A stretch of DNA of 64,000 bases from an uncultured Rhodopila sp. (GCF_903915725.1 NZ_CAIWTY010000075.1:208874-272873), one strand, 5' to 3'. Positions 43,389 through 53,233 are shown, numbered from the stretch's first letter. Made by a program: numbers and translations. Notes: generated from the sequence alone by a model not told the origin.

Positions 43389-44729
43389 ATGTCTTTGGAC
43401 GAACCTTCTCTTTCCCGGCGCGGACTGGCTCGGCTCGGCGTTGCCGCCGCGACCCTCGCGGCTATCGGCGCGGTCGAGACCACCACATCCAAGCCGGCCG
43501 CCGCCCAGGCCTCGGGCGGCACCATCAAGGTCGGCATCCTGCACTCACTCTCCGGCACCATGGCCATCAGCGAGACCACGCTGAAGGACGTCATGTTGAT
43601 GCTGATCGAGCAGCAGAACGCGAAGGGTGGCCTGCTCGGCAAGAAGCTGGAAGCCGTGGTCGTCGATCCCGCCTCCAACTGGCCGCTGTTCGCCGAAAAG
43701 GCGCGGCAGCTGATCTCCGTCGACAAGGTCGCCGCGGTGTTCGGCTGCTGGACCTCGGTGTCGCGCAAGTCCGTGCTGCCGGTGTTCGAGGAACTCAACA
43801 GCATCCTGTTCTATCCGGTCCAGTATGAGGGCCAGGAGTGCAGCCGTAACGTCTTCTACACCGGCGCGGCGCCGAACCAGCAGGCGATCCCAGCGGTTGA
43901 CTACCTGTGGAACGAAAACAAGGTGAAGCGCTGGGTTCTGGCCGGCACGGACTACGTCTATCCGCGCACCACCAACCAGATACTGGAAGCCTACCTGAAG
44001 TCGCGCGGCGTGGCGCAGGAAGACATCCTGATCAACTACACGCCGTTCGGCCACTCCGACTGGCAGAACATCGTCGCCTCGATCAAGAAGTTCGGCTCCG
44101 CCGGCAAGAAGACCGCCGTGGTGTCCACCATCAACGGCGACGCCAACGTGCCGTTCTACAAGGAACTCGGCAACCAGGGCATCAAGGCCACGGACATCCC
44201 GGTCGTTGCGTTCTCCGTCGGTGAGGAAGAACTCGCCGGCATCGACACCAAGCCGCTGGTCGGCCACCTCGCCGCCTGGAATTACTTTGAGAGCGTCGAT
44301 ACCGCGCAGAACAAGAAGTTCATCGATACGTGGAAAAAGTTCACCAAAAATCCGAAGCGCACCACTAACGATCCGATGGAGGCGCACTACATCGGTTTCA
44401 ACCAGTGGATCAAAGGAGTCGAGAAGGCGGGCACAACCGATCCGGATGCGGTGATCGACGCGCTGATCGGGGTTTCGGTGCCGAACCTGTCAGGTGGCTA
44501 TTCGACGATCATGTCCAACCACCACATCACCAAGCCGGTGCTGATCGGTGAAATCCAGGGCAATGGCCAGTTCAATATTGTTTCGCAGACACCGGGCCTG
44601 GTGGTGGCCCAGGAATGGTCGCCCTACGTTGCCGATACGAAGGACCTTATCGGCGACTGGCGGGCGCCTTTGAGATGCGGTGCGTTCAACGTGAAGACCG
44701 GCACGTGCACCGCTGGCAAGAAGGCCTGA
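43389..44729 (+). CDS. urtA: Urea ABC transporter substrate-binding protein
   Basis: A 446-residue periplasmic binding protein. The N-terminus has a Tat-like signal (SRRGLARLGVAAATLAAIG) and the mature part contains IKVGILHSLSGTMAISE, FGCWTSVSRKSVLPVFEE, LFYPVQYEGQECS and GTDYVYPRTTN, which are diagnostic for UrtA rather than the amino-acid-binding LivK group. It is first in urtABCDE and is followed by a terminator-like hairpin. The family-wide position upstream of urease genes supports urea as ligand. Confidence 0.96.
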   Translation: MSLDEPSLSRRGLARLGVAAATLAAIGAVETTTSKPAAAQASGGTIKVGILHSLSGTMAISETTLKDVMLMLIEQQNAKGGLLGKKLEAVVVDPASNWPLFAEKARQLISVDKVAAVFGCWTSVSRKSVLPVFEELNSILFYPVQYEGQECSRNVFYTGAAPNQQAIPAVDYLWNENKVKRWVLAGTDYVYPRTTNQILEAYLKSRGVAQEDILINYTPFGHSDWQNIVASIKKFGSAGKKTAVVSTINGDANVPFYKELGNQGIKATDIPVVAFSVGEEELAGIDTKPLVGHLAAWNYFESVDTAQNKKFIDTWKKFTKNPKRTTNDPMEAHYIGFNQWIKGVEKAGTTDPDAVIDALIGVSVPNLSGGYSTIMSNHHITKPVLIGEIQGNGQFNIVSQTPGLVVAQEWSPYVADTKDLIGDWRAPLRCGAFNVKTGTCTAGKKA

Positions 44730-44743
44730 TAGCCTGACTTGCC

Positions 44744-44788
44744 AAAAAGGGGCGGCCGTTTCCTCCCGGCCGCCCCTTTCTCTTTTTT
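44744..44788 (+). terminator. Intra-operon terminator/attenuator after urtA
   Basis: GGGGCGGCCG (44749-44758) pairs with CGGCCGCCCC (44767-44776), with A/T pairs extending the base of the stem, and TTTCTCTTTTTT follows. It sits in the 73-base gap between urtA and urtB. Partial termination here would make more binding protein than permease, a common arrangement in ABC importer operons. Confidence 0.85.
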
Positions 44789-44802
44789 ACAGGGGTCATC
44801 CC

Positions 44803-46380
44803 ATGCCGCGTCTGATGGTTCTGCTGCTTCTCATGGGGCTGTGCTGGCCGTTTGCCGCACGTGCGGGCGATCCGCTGGCCGAGCTTGCGTCCGGCAATTT
44901 CAGCACCGTGCGGCAGGGCGTCGAGGACCTCGCGCTGTCCGGCAACCCGCATGCCGCGGCGATCATTTCCGCCCTGCAGAACAGCCAACTTTATTATATG
45001 CCGGACGGGATGCTGCTGCTTAAGGCGGACGATGACAGTTTTACGAATGCTGTAACCGGTGAGTCCTTCACCGATTCCGACGACGAGGCCAAGGCGGTCC
45101 GTGTCAACAACTCGGTCCGCGGCGCGATCGATGCCGCGTTGGGCAGTTTGCGCCTGTTCGACAAGGACCCGTCGGTTCGTCTCGATGCGGCGGAAGCGGT
45201 GTTCAACGCGCATGATCCGGCCGTCATTCCGGCGCTCGACCGCGCGCTGGCGCAGGAAGCCGATCCATCGGTGAAGCGCCGGATGCTGCAGGCGCGGGCG
45301 GCGGCGGTGATCTCCGATCCCGATGCCGCCGAAAAAGATCGTTTGGACGCGGTTGCGGAACTGCGCAGCAGAGGCGATCAGGCGTCGCGCAGTCTGCTTT
45401 CATCGCTCGCCGGCCAGACCGGACCCGTCGGCGACGCTGCTGCCGCGGCGGTCGTCTCGATCGATTGGGTGCTGCAACTCTGGAGCGTCGGCGAAAGCGT
45501 CTTTTACGGCGTCAGCCTGGGATCGGTGTTGCTGCTGGCCGCGGCCGGTCTGGCCATCACCTTCGGCGTCATGGGCGTCATCAACATGGCGCACGGCGAG
45601 ATGGTGATGATCGGCGCCTACACGACCTTCGTCGTGCAGCAGTTCATGCATGCCCATCTGCCCGCGGTCTACGAATTCAGCCTGCTGATCGCCGTGCCGC
45701 TGGCCTTCCTGGTGTCCGGCGGAGTCGGCGTGGTGGTGGAGCGCAGCCTCATTCGCTGGCTGTACGGCCGCCCGCTGGAGACGTTGCTGGCGACCTGGGG
45801 CTTGTCGCTGGTGCTGCAGCAGGTCGTTCGCTCGCTCTTCGGCGCCAATAACCAGCAGGTCGATACGCCGGGCTGGATGAGCGGTGCGATCCAGTTGGGC
45901 GGCCTGACCCTGACCCTGAACCGGCTCTATATCATTCTGTTTGCGTTCCTCGTTGTCGGCGCGCTGATGGCGGCGTTGCGCTACACCCCGCTCGGTCTGC
46001 GCATGCGGGCGGTCACGCAGAATCGCCGGATGGCGGCCGCCATGGGGATACGAACCCCGTGGATCGATGCGCTGACGTTCGGGCTTGGCTCGGGCGTGGC
46101 CGGTATCGCCGGCGTGGCGCTGTCGCAGATCGACAACGTCTCGCCCAACCTGGGCCAGGGCTACATCATCGACAGCTTTATGGTCGTGGTGTTCGGCGGC
46201 GTTGGAAATCTGTGGGGCACCGTCGTGGGCGCTTTGACCCTCGGCATCGTCAACAAGTTTCTGGAGCCGATCGCCGGCGCGGTGCTGGGTAAGATCGTAG
46301 TGCTCGTCTTGCTGATTCTGTTCGTGCAGCGCAATCCGCGCGGCATGTTCCCGCTCAAGGGCCGGGCGGTGGAGGCATGA
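44803..46380 (+). CDS. urtB: Urea ABC transporter permease UrtB
   Basis: A 525-residue protein. After a signal-like N-terminus (LMVLLLLMGLCWPFAARAGD) comes a periplasmic helical domain of about 200 residues with HEAT-like units (DKDPSVRLDAAEAVF, EADPSVKRRMLQAR), then a LivH-type permease (YGVSLGSVLLLAAAGLAITF, GVMGVINMAHGEMVMIGAY, FGGVGNLWGTVVGALTLG). The long extracytoplasmic domain distinguishes UrtB from LivH. It overlaps urtC by four bases. Confidence 0.95.
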   Translation: MPRLMVLLLLMGLCWPFAARAGDPLAELASGNFSTVRQGVEDLALSGNPHAAAIISALQNSQLYYMPDGMLLLKADDDSFTNAVTGESFTDSDDEAKAVRVNNSVRGAIDAALGSLRLFDKDPSVRLDAAEAVFNAHDPAVIPALDRALAQEADPSVKRRMLQARAAAVISDPDAAEKDRLDAVAELRSRGDQASRSLLSSLAGQTGPVGDAAAAAVVSIDWVLQLWSVGESVFYGVSLGSVLLLAAAGLAITFGVMGVINMAHGEMVMIGAYTTFVVQQFMHAHLPAVYEFSLLIAVPLAFLVSGGVGVVVERSLIRWLYGRPLETLLATWGLSLVLQQVVRSLFGANNQQVDTPGWMSGAIQLGGLTLTLNRLYIILFAFLVVGALMAALRYTPLGLRMRAVTQNRRMAAAMGIRTPWIDALTFGLGSGVAGIAGVALSQIDNVSPNLGQGYIIDSFMVVVFGGVGNLWGTVVGALTLGIVNKFLEPIAGAVLGKIVVLVLLILFVQRNPRGMFPLKGRAVEA

Positions 46381-47495
46381 AGCTCGATCTCACAGGCTGG
46401 ATCACTATCACCCTGGTGCTGGGCGTCGCGCTGGTTCTTGCGCTGCTGAACCAGATGACGGTGCCGGGTTCGGCGTTGCATGTCCCCACCTATGTCGTGG
46501 CGCTGGCTGGGAAGTATCTGTGCTTCGCTATGCTGGCCCTGGCGGTCGATTTGGTCTGGGGGTTCGCTGGAATCCTATCGTTGGGGCATGCCGCGTTTTT
46601 CGCCCTGGGCGGCTACGCAATGGGCATGTACCTGATGCGCCAAATCGGCGCGCGCGGCGTTTACGGCAATCCTCAGTTGCCCGACTTCATGGTGTTCCTC
46701 GGCTGGGACCATCTTCCCTGGTACTGGTACGGCTTCAGTTGGTTCGGCTTCGCCATCCTGATGGCGATCCTCGTCCCCGCCGTGCTGGCGGCCGTATTCG
46801 GCTGGCTGGCGTTTCGCTCGCGCGTCACCGGAGTCTATCTGTCGATCATCACCCAGGCGCTGACCTACGCGCTGTTGCTGGCGTTCTTCCGCAACGACAT
46901 GGGGTTCGGCGGCAATAACGGCCTGACCGACTTCAAGGACATCCTCGGCTTTAACGTCCAGGCCGATGCGACCCGCTCCGCCCTGCTGGTGATTTCCGCC
47001 CTGCTGCTGTGCGGCCAGTTCCTGCTGGCCCGTTTCGTCGTCGATTCGCGCTTCGGCAAGATCCTGATCGCCGTGCGCGACACCGAAAGCCGCACCCGCT
47101 TCCTCGGCTACCGGCCGGAATCCTACAAGCTGGTCGTATGGGTGCTGTCCGCCATGATGGCCGGCATCGGCGGCGCCCTGTATGTCCCCCAGGTTGGCAT
47201 CATAAACCCAAGCGAGTTCGCCCCCGGCAACTCCATCGAGGCCGTCATCTGGGTCGCCGTCGGCGGGCGGGGCACGCTTGTCGGCGCCATCCTCGGCGCC
47301 ATCCTGGTGAACTTCGGCAAGACCTGGTTCACCGGCGCGCTGCCGGAGATCTGGCTTTATGCGCTGGGTGCGATGTTCATCTTCGTCACGCTGTTCCTGC
47401 CCCGCGGCGTCATGGGTCTTTTCCGCGCCCGCACACCCAAGGAACCCGAACCCGAGAGTCCCGGCGCCGCCGCGGCACAAGAGGTGACGGGATGA
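46377..47495 (+). CDS. urtC: Urea ABC transporter permease UrtC
   Basis: A 372-residue LivM-type permease with about ten hydrophobic segments. The family segments are MLALAVDLVWGFAGILSLGH, GMYLMRQIG, SRVTGVYLSIITQALTYALL, GGNNGLTDFKDILGF and AVIWVAVGGRGTLVGAILGA. It forms the membrane channel with UrtB. The tail is polar and Pro/Glu-rich (TPKEPEPESPGAAA). Starts and stops overlap with both neighbours (ATGA). Confidence 0.96.
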   Translation: MKLDLTGWITITLVLGVALVLALLNQMTVPGSALHVPTYVVALAGKYLCFAMLALAVDLVWGFAGILSLGHAAFFALGGYAMGMYLMRQIGARGVYGNPQLPDFMVFLGWDHLPWYWYGFSWFGFAILMAILVPAVLAAVFGWLAFRSRVTGVYLSIITQALTYALLLAFFRNDMGFGGNNGLTDFKDILGFNVQADATRSALLVISALLLCGQFLLARFVVDSRFGKILIAVRDTESRTRFLGYRPESYKLVVWVLSAMMAGIGGALYVPQVGIINPSEFAPGNSIEAVIWVAVGGRGTLVGAILGAILVNFGKTWFTGALPEIWLYALGAMFIFVTLFLPRGVMGLFRARTPKEPEPESPGAAAAQEVTG

Positions 47496-48238
47496 CCGAG
47501 ACCGAAACACTGCTTTACCTGGACGGCGTCACCGTCACCTTCGACGGTTTCCGCGCGTTGAACGCGTTGTCGCTCCGGTTGAACGAAGGCGAGATGCGCG
47601 CCGTCATTGGCCCGAACGGCGCCGGGAAGACCACAATGATGGACGTCATCACCGGCAAGACCCGCCCGGACAGCGGCAAGGTCGTGTTCGCGAAAGACAC
47701 CGACCTGACCAGGTTGGACGAACCCGCCATCGCCTCCTTGGGGATTGGCCGGAAATTCCAGAAGCCGACGGTGTTCGAGCCGCACACTGTCTGGGACAAT
47801 CTGCTGCTTGCCCTGGCCGGCAATCGCGGCCCGCGCTTCACACTGTTCGCCCGCCAGACCGCCGAGGAAAAGCGCCGCATCGAAGCGATCCTGGAGACCA
47901 CACGCCTGACCGACTCGCGCCGCCGCATCGCCGCCGACCTGTCCCACGGCCAGAAGCAGTGGCTGGAGATCGGCATGCTGCTGGCGCAGGAACCCCAGTT
48001 GCTGCTGGTCGATGAACCGGTCGCCGGCATGACCGACGCTGAAACCGAACAGACCGCCGTGCTGCTGCGCGAGATCAACCGCACCCGAAGCGTCGTCGTG
48101 GTCGAGCACGACATGGCGTTCGTTCGCGCGCTGGACGTGAAGGTCACGGTGCTGCACGAGGGTTCCGTGCTGTCGGAAGGCTCGATCGACTTTGTCAGCG
48201 ATGATCCGAAGGTCATCGAAGTGTATCTGGGGCGCTGA
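47492..48238 (+). CDS. urtD: Urea ABC transporter ATPase UrtD
   Basis: A 248-residue LivG-type ATPase. Walker A is IGPNGAGKTTMMDVITGK, the signature reads LSHGQKQWLEIGMLL, Walker B is LLLVDEPVAGMTD and the switch His is in VVEHDMAFV. GIGRKFQKPTVFE is a UrtD-type Q-loop region. The ATG at 47492 overlaps the urtC stop; the much longer in-frame sequence upstream is the shadow of urtC. Confidence 0.96.
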   Translation: MTETETLLYLDGVTVTFDGFRALNALSLRLNEGEMRAVIGPNGAGKTTMMDVITGKTRPDSGKVVFAKDTDLTRLDEPAIASLGIGRKFQKPTVFEPHTVWDNLLLALAGNRGPRFTLFARQTAEEKRRIEAILETTRLTDSRRRIAADLSHGQKQWLEIGMLLAQEPQLLLVDEPVAGMTDAETEQTAVLLREINRTRSVVVVEHDMAFVRALDVKVTVLHEGSVLSEGSIDFVSDDPKVIEVYLGR

Positions 48239-48933
48239 TGCTGGACGTCGAAAAAGTGGATCTGTACTACGGCGCGGCGATTGCGCTGCGGAAGGTGTCG
48301 ATCTCGGTGGAGGTCGGGGCGGTCACCTGCCTGCTCGGGCGCAACGGCGTCGGCAAAACGTCGATGCTGCGGGCGATCGTCGGCGCCCACCCGATCGCGT
48401 CAGGCTCCATCAAGTGGGAAGGCGAGGAGATTTCCCGCCTGCCGATGTACGAACGCGCCCGCCGCGGCATCGCCTGGGTGCCGCAGGGCCGCGATGTGTT
48501 CCCGCTGCTGACGGTGCGGGAAAACCTGGAAACCGGCTTCGCCGTCCTGCCGCGCGGGCAACGCAAGGTGCCGGACGAGATCTTCGACCTGTTCCCTGTG
48601 CTGAAGACGATGTTGCGGCGGCGCGGTGGCGACCTGTCCGGCGGCCAGCAGCAGCAACTGTCGATCGCCCGCGCTTTGGTGATGAAGCCTCGCCTGATCG
48701 TCCTGGATGAACCGACGGAGGGAATCCAGCCGAGCATCATCAAGGATATCGGCCGTGTCATCGCCCTGTTGCGCGCGCGCGGTGATATGGCCATCCTGCT
48801 GGTGGAACAGTATTTCGACTTCGCCCGGGAACTGGCTCAGACCATGGTGGTGATGGATCGCGGCGACATCGTTCTGGCGGGGCGGCGAGAGGACCTAGAC
48901 GAGGCTGATGTACGACGCCGCCTGTCTGTCTGA
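48238..48933 (+). CDS. urtE: Urea ABC transporter ATPase UrtE
   Basis: A 231-residue LivF-type ATPase. Walker A is LGRNGVGKTSMLRAIVG, the signature is LSGGQQQQLSIARAL and Walker B is LIVLDEPTEGIQPSI; IAWVPQGRDVFPLLTV is the UrtE Q-loop. Its ATG shares one base with the urtD stop (TGATG), and its 3' end overlaps ureD by 26 bases, which physically joins transport and urease genes in one transcript. Confidence 0.96.
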   Translation: MLDVEKVDLYYGAAIALRKVSISVEVGAVTCLLGRNGVGKTSMLRAIVGAHPIASGSIKWEGEEISRLPMYERARRGIAWVPQGRDVFPLLTVRENLETGFAVLPRGQRKVPDEIFDLFPVLKTMLRRRGGDLSGGQQQQLSIARALVMKPRLIVLDEPTEGIQPSIIKDIGRVIALLRARGDMAILLVEQYFDFARELAQTMVVMDRGDIVLAGRREDLDEADVRRRLSV

Positions 48934-49747
48934 CCCGGTTCCGCTGCAACGCGCGGTCGGGGAGTTGCGTGTCGGCGTGAAGCGACATGAAGACCAGACG
49001 GTGCTGGACGACCTGCGCCAGGCGGGGTGCCTGAAGGCGCGGTTCCCGCGGCGTGTCGTGTCCGGATGGATGGATGTCGTCACGCTGAACACTGGCGGCG
49101 GGGTCGCGGCCGGCGATCGTCTGGATGTCGCAGTATCTGCCGCCGCGGGTTGTCAGGTCACGGTGTCGGCGCAGGCGGCGGAGCGGTTCTACCGCGCGCT
49201 GGACCGCGACGCGCCGTCGTGGGTGCGGACAACGTTGTCAATCGGGGCGGGTGCCGCCATGGAGTGGCTGCCCCAGGAAACCATCCTGTTCGACAACAGT
49301 GCGCTGGACCGGCGGCTGGAGATCGCCATGGCGCCCGATGGGCGGTTCCTCGGAGTCGAGACACTGGTGTTCGGACGCGCGGCGATGGGCGAGACGGTCC
49401 GCCAAGCCCGGTTCCGTGACCTGATCCAGGTGCGGCGAGGCGGGGCGTTGCTGCTGCACGACACGATCCGCCTCGACGGAGCGGTGGCTGATTTCCTGGC
49501 GCGAGCCGCGATCGGGAATGGCGCCCGTGCCCTGGCGACCCTGGTCTACGTGGCGCCGGATGCCGATCGTCTGCTGGACCCGCTGCGGCAAGCACTGGGA
49601 ACCGGTGAAGCCGGAGCGAGCGCCTGGAACGGGATGTTGGTCGCCCGCATCCTCGGGCAGGACAGCGCCTGCGTTCGGCGCACCGTGGTCTCGGCGCTGG
49701 AGGTGTTACGGGAGTCTCGTCCGCTGCCGCGGGTTTGGCTATGTTGA
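48908..49747 (+). CDS. ureD: Urease accessory protein UreD
   Basis: A 279-residue accessory protein. Family segments are LRQAGCLKARFPRR, DVVTLNTGGGVAAGDRLDV, TVSAQAAERFYRA, MEWLPQETILFDNSALDRR and ETLVFGRAAMGE. UreD docks on the apo-urease and with UreF and UreG delivers nickel. The ATG at 48908 lies inside the end of urtE, so translation of the two is coupled. Confidence 0.95.
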   Translation: MYDAACLSDPVPLQRAVGELRVGVKRHEDQTVLDDLRQAGCLKARFPRRVVSGWMDVVTLNTGGGVAAGDRLDVAVSAAAGCQVTVSAQAAERFYRALDRDAPSWVRTTLSIGAGAAMEWLPQETILFDNSALDRRLEIAMAPDGRFLGVETLVFGRAAMGETVRQARFRDLIQVRRGGALLLHDTIRLDGAVADFLARAAIGNGARALATLVYVAPDADRLLDPLRQALGTGEAGASAWNGMLVARILGQDSACVRRTVVSALEVLRESRPLPRVWLC

Positions 49748-49768
49748 TCTTGTAGAGGAAAGACCGGC

Positions 49769-50071
49769 ATGAACCTGACCCCGCGCGAGAAAGACAAACT
49801 GCTCATCAGCATGGCCGCCATCGTCGCCCGCCGCCGGCTGGAGCGTGGCGTGAAGCTGAACCATCCTGAGGCGGTGGCGCTGATCACCGATTTCGTCGTC
49901 GAGGGCGCCCGCGACGGACGCAGCGTGGCGGATTTGATGGAGGCCGGGGCAAAAGTGCTGACCCGCGATCAGGTGATGCCCGGGATTTCCGAGATGATCC
50001 ACGACGTACAGGTGGAGGCGACCTTCCCGGACGGGACGAAGCTGGTCACGGTGCACGAGCCGATTCGGTGA
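49769..50071 (+). CDS. ureA: Urease gamma subunit
   Basis: A 100-residue protein matching the gamma subunit end to end: [52 protein letters not shown] and [27 protein letters not shown] site precedes the ATG. Normally ureB follows directly; here it is separated by an antisense toxin-antitoxin pair of about 550 bases. Confidence 0.97.
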   Translation: MNLTPREKDKLLISMAAIVARRRLERGVKLNHPEAVALITDFVVEGARDGRSVADLMEAGAKVLTRDQVMPGISEMIHDVQVEATFPDGTKLVTVHEPIR

Positions 50072-50076
50072 GGGTG

Positions 50077-50343
50077 TCAGATGCTATCGAGTTTCTCCGC
50101 CAGCCAGGTCTTGATCAGCGACTGGTACGGCACATCGCGCTTGTTGGCGGCGATCTTAATCCGTTCCAGAAGCGGCACGGGCAGCCTGAGTGAGATTGCC
50201 GCGCTCGTGGGCTTCAGATTGGGCAGGCGGACGCGTTGCGCCTTGCTCCAATCGACATAGTCGGTTGAATCGTGCGTTTCCCAGAACCGGCGTTCGTCCA
50301 CCTCGTTGGCAAACGCCGGAATCGGCTTAAGCGTCTTGTTCAT
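50077..50343 (-). CDS. brnA: BrnA-family antitoxin
   Basis: An 88-residue protein with an N-terminal variable part (FANEVDERRFWETHDSTDYV) and a C-terminal ribbon-helix-helix-like segment (AAISLRLPVPLLERIKIAAN, then PYQSLIKTWLAEKL). These are the marks of BrnA/CopG-like antitoxins. It overlaps the end of the BrnT gene by 17 bases. It lies antisense inside the urease operon, with its stop six bases from the ureA stop. Confidence 0.88.
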   Translation of the reverse strand: MNKTLKPIPAFANEVDERRFWETHDSTDYVDWSKAQRVRLPNLKPTSAAISLRLPVPLLERIKIAANKRDVPYQSLIKTWLAEKLDSI

Positions 50344-50629
50344 AGCGCCTTCTTTCCTTTCGGTTCATGTCGCGGGCGGAGATGACGCGGATCACCCGGC
50401 CTTGGTCGCGTAGTGTGAAGGTGATGTGGAGGAAGCGGTTGTCATCGGTATGGCCAAGGCCATTGAAGCGCGCTTCGGTCTGGCTGTGCCGGTCGTCTTC
50501 CACGAGCAGGAGGGGTTCGTTGAAGAAGGCCTGCTCGACCTCGCTCTGTCTGACATTGTGCTTATCGGCGCTTTTGCGCTCGTTGCCTTCGTCCCACTGA
50601 AAGCCTTGAATGCCCGCCAGGTTGATCAT
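50327..50629 (-). CDS. brnT: BrnT-family ribonuclease toxin
   Basis: A 100-residue protein with the BrnT opening FQWDEGNERKSADKHNV, then VEQAFFNEPLLLVEDDR, RFNGLGHTDDNRFLHITFTL and the ending VIRVISARDMNRKERRRYE. BrnT is a RelE-like RNase. The toxin-first order with an overlapping antitoxin is standard for brnTA. The ATG at 50629 lies 116 bases before ureB on the opposite strand, so the pair's promoter occupies the gap upstream of ureB. Confidence 0.92.
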   Translation of the reverse strand: MINLAGIQGFQWDEGNERKSADKHNVRQSEVEQAFFNEPLLLVEDDRHSQTEARFNGLGHTDDNRFLHITFTLRDQGRVIRVISARDMNRKERRRYEQDA

Positions 50630-50745
50630 GGTTTCTGTATATTATGGACATATACGCCCATCGGCAATACACTTCTGCAAGGTGACCGATCCCGGCGCCT
50701 CGCCTATAGCTTGTTCAACGAAACCGCCGCCCATAGGACCGCTGC

Positions 50746-51054
50746 ATGATCCCCGGTGAACTCCTCCCCGAACCTGGCGATATCGAGTTGAACGCCGGCC
50801 TGCCGCGCACCGTCCTGACGGTCGCCAACACCGGCGACCGTCCCATCCAGGTCGGCAGCCACTATCATTTCGCCGAAACCAACGCCGCGCTGTCGTTCGA
50901 CCGCACCGCCGCCAGCGGCCAGCGCCTCGATATCGCGGCCGGCACCGCAGTGCGCTTCGAACCCGGCCAGACCCGCGAGATCACCCTGGTCCCCTACCGC
51001 GGCACGCGCCACGTTTACGGCTTCCGCGGCGACGTCATGGGAGCACTCACCTGA
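50746..51054 (+). CDS. ureB: Urease beta subunit
   Basis: A 102-residue protein: [54 protein letters not shown] and the ending [14 protein letters not shown] are typical of UreB. Stop and ureC start share a base. It is separated from ureA by brnTA, yet it is intact. Confidence 0.97.
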   Translation: MIPGELLPEPGDIELNAGLPRTVLTVANTGDRPIQVGSHYHFAETNAALSFDRTAASGQRLDIAAGTAVRFEPGQTREITLVPYRGTRHVYGFRGDVMGALT

Positions 51055-52763
51055 TGGCCCGCATCACCCGCGCCGCCTATGCTGACATGTTCGGGCCCAC
51101 CACCGGGGATCGCGTGCGCCTGGCGGACACCGACCTGATCGTTGAGGTGGAGAAAGATTTCACCCTGTATGGTGAGGAAGTGAAGTTCGGCGGCGGCAAG
51201 GTCATCCGCGACGGGATGGGGCAGTCCCAGGCCTCTCAGGCGCAGGGCGCGGTGGATACCGTCATCACCAATGCGCTGATCATCGATCATTGGGGCATCG
51301 TCAAGGCCGACGTCGCCATCACCAATGGCCGCATCGCCGCCATCGGCAAGGCCGGCAACCCCGACGTTCAGCCCGGTGTCGACATCATCATCGGCCCCGG
51401 TACCGAGATTATTGCCGGTGAGGGCAAGATCCTCACCGCCGGCGGCATCGACTCGCATATTCATTTCATCTGTCCGCAACAGGTGGATGACGCCATCGCC
51501 GCCGGCATCACCACGCTTGTCGGCGGGGGCACCGGGCCGGCCACCGGCACAGCCGCCACCACCTGCACGCCAGGTCCCTGGCACCTCGCGCGCATGCTGC
51601 AAGCCGCCGAGGGGCTGCCGGTGAACCTCGCCTTTGCCGGCAAGGGCAACGCCTCGCAGCCACAGGCGCTAGAGGAAATGCTGCGCGCCGGCGCATCCTG
51701 CCTGAAGCTGCACGAGGACTGGGGCACTACTCCCGCCGCGATCGACAACTGCCTGTCGGTGGCGGATCGTTTCGATGTACAGGTGATGATCCACACCGAC
51801 ACGCTGAACGAATCCGGCTTCGTCGAGGATACCATCGCCGCCTTCAAGGGCCGCACCATCCACGCCTTCCACACCGAAGGCGCCGGTGGCGGCCATGCGC
51901 CGGACATTATCAAGGTCGCCGGGCTGGCGAATGTGCTGCCCAGTTCGACCAACCCGACGCGCCCCTACACGGCCAATACGCTGGACGAACATCTGGACAT
52001 GCTGATGGTCTGCCATCATTTGGACAGTTCGATTCCGGAAGATGTCGCCTTCGCCGAGAGCCGCATCCGCAAGGAAACCATCGCGGCCGAGGACATCCTG
52101 CACGACCTCGGCGCACTGTCGATGATGTCGTCGGACAGCCAGGCGATGGGCCGTGTGGGTGAGGTGATCATCCGCACATGGCAGACCGCGCATAAGATGA
52201 AGACGCAGCGCGGCGCGTTGCCGGGTGATACCGAGCGGAACGACAATGCGCGGGTTAAGCGCTACATCTCGAAATACACCATCAACCCGGCCATTGCGCA
52301 GGGTTTTGCGAGCGAAATCGGTTCCGTCGCTGTCGGCAAACTGGCGGATCTGGTCTTGTGGTCGCCGGCGTTTTTCGGGGTTAAGCCGGATCTGGTGATC
52401 AAGGGGGGGGCCATCGCCTGCGCCCCGATGGGCGATCCGAACGCCTCCATCCCGACGCCCCAGCCGGTGCATTACCGGCCCATGTTCGGTGCCATCGGGC
52501 GTGCGCTGGCCGCCACCTGCGTCACCTTCGTTTCGGCTGCGGCGCTGGAGGCGGATATCGGCAAGGCGCTCGGCTTACAGCGACGGCTGGCCGCTGTGAG
52601 CAACACGCGTGGCGGCATCGGCAAGAAATCGATGATCCACAACGATGCCACGCCGGTGCTGGAGGTCGATGCCGAAACCTATGAGGTCCGCGCCGACGGG
52701 GTGCTGCTGACCTGCGAGCCGGCGACAGTGCTGCCGATGGCGCAGCGGTACTTCCTGTTTTGA
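51054..52763 (+). CDS. ureC: Urease alpha subunit (catalytic)
   Basis: A 569-residue nickel amidohydrolase. Nickel ligands and active-site residues are all present: His 135 and 137 (SHIHFICP), carbamylated Lys 218 in CLKLHEDWG, His 247 (VMIHTD), His 273 ([12 protein letters not shown]), the flap His 321/322 (MVCHHLD) and Asp 361 ([11 protein letters not shown]). Length is the usual value, and nothing suggests inactivity. Confidence 0.98.
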   Translation: MARITRAAYADMFGPTTGDRVRLADTDLIVEVEKDFTLYGEEVKFGGGKVIRDGMGQSQASQAQGAVDTVITNALIIDHWGIVKADVAITNGRIAAIGKAGNPDVQPGVDIIIGPGTEIIAGEGKILTAGGIDSHIHFICPQQVDDAIAAGITTLVGGGTGPATGTAATTCTPGPWHLARMLQAAEGLPVNLAFAGKGNASQPQALEEMLRAGASCLKLHEDWGTTPAAIDNCLSVADRFDVQVMIHTDTLNESGFVEDTIAAFKGRTIHAFHTEGAGGGHAPDIIKVAGLANVLPSSTNPTRPYTANTLDEHLDMLMVCHHLDSSIPEDVAFAESRIRKETIAAEDILHDLGALSMMSSDSQAMGRVGEVIIRTWQTAHKMKTQRGALPGDTERNDNARVKRYISKYTINPAIAQGFASEIGSVAVGKLADLVLWSPAFFGVKPDLVIKGGAIACAPMGDPNASIPTPQPVHYRPMFGAIGRALAATCVTFVSAAALEADIGKALGLQRRLAAVSNTRGGIGKKSMIHNDATPVLEVDAETYEVRADGVLLTCEPATVLPMAQRYFLF

Positions 52764-53233
52764 TGCGCGTCGAGGGAGTTCTTCCGGCGGGAGACTGGGA
52801 TTCGGAGCGCGAAATCGACCGGGTCCTGATCGACTACGACCGCCGCTTCCGCCGCCGCATCGTTCTGGAGACGATCCTCGGCGCCGAGCTGCTGATCGAT
52901 CTGCCCCAGGCCGTTCGTTTGCGCGATGGCGACGGTCTGGTTGTAGAAACCGGAATCGTGCGTGTCTGCGCCCAGCCGGAAGACCTGATGGAGATCCACG
53001 CGCATGACGACAGCGAGTTAATCCGCATCGCCTGGCACCTCGGCAACCGCCATCTGCCCGTGCAGTTGCTCGGTGACCGCATTCGCATCCGCGCTGATCA
53101 TGTCATTGGGGACATGGTCGAGGGGCTGGGCGGCCACGTCGAGCGGATCATGGCCCCGTTCGATCCGGAGGCCGGCGCCTATGCCGGTGGTGGTCATCAT
53201 CACCATCACGGCGACGATGACCATCATCACTGA
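52763..53233 (+). CDS. ureE: Urease nickel metallochaperone UreE
   Basis: A 156-residue protein. The central part AWHLGNRHLPVQLL contains the conserved nickel-binding His, and the C-terminus is a His/Asp tail ([15 protein letters not shown], nine His in 15 residues) for nickel storage. The start at 52763 overlaps the ureC stop (TGATG). The ureF start lies inside its tail-coding sequence. Confidence 0.94.
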   Translation: MRVEGVLPAGDWDSEREIDRVLIDYDRRFRRRIVLETILGAELLIDLPQAVRLRDGDGLVVETGIVRVCAQPEDLMEIHAHDDSELIRIAWHLGNRHLPVQLLGDRIRIRADHVIGDMVEGLGGHVERIMAPFDPEAGAYAGGGHHHHHGDDDHHH

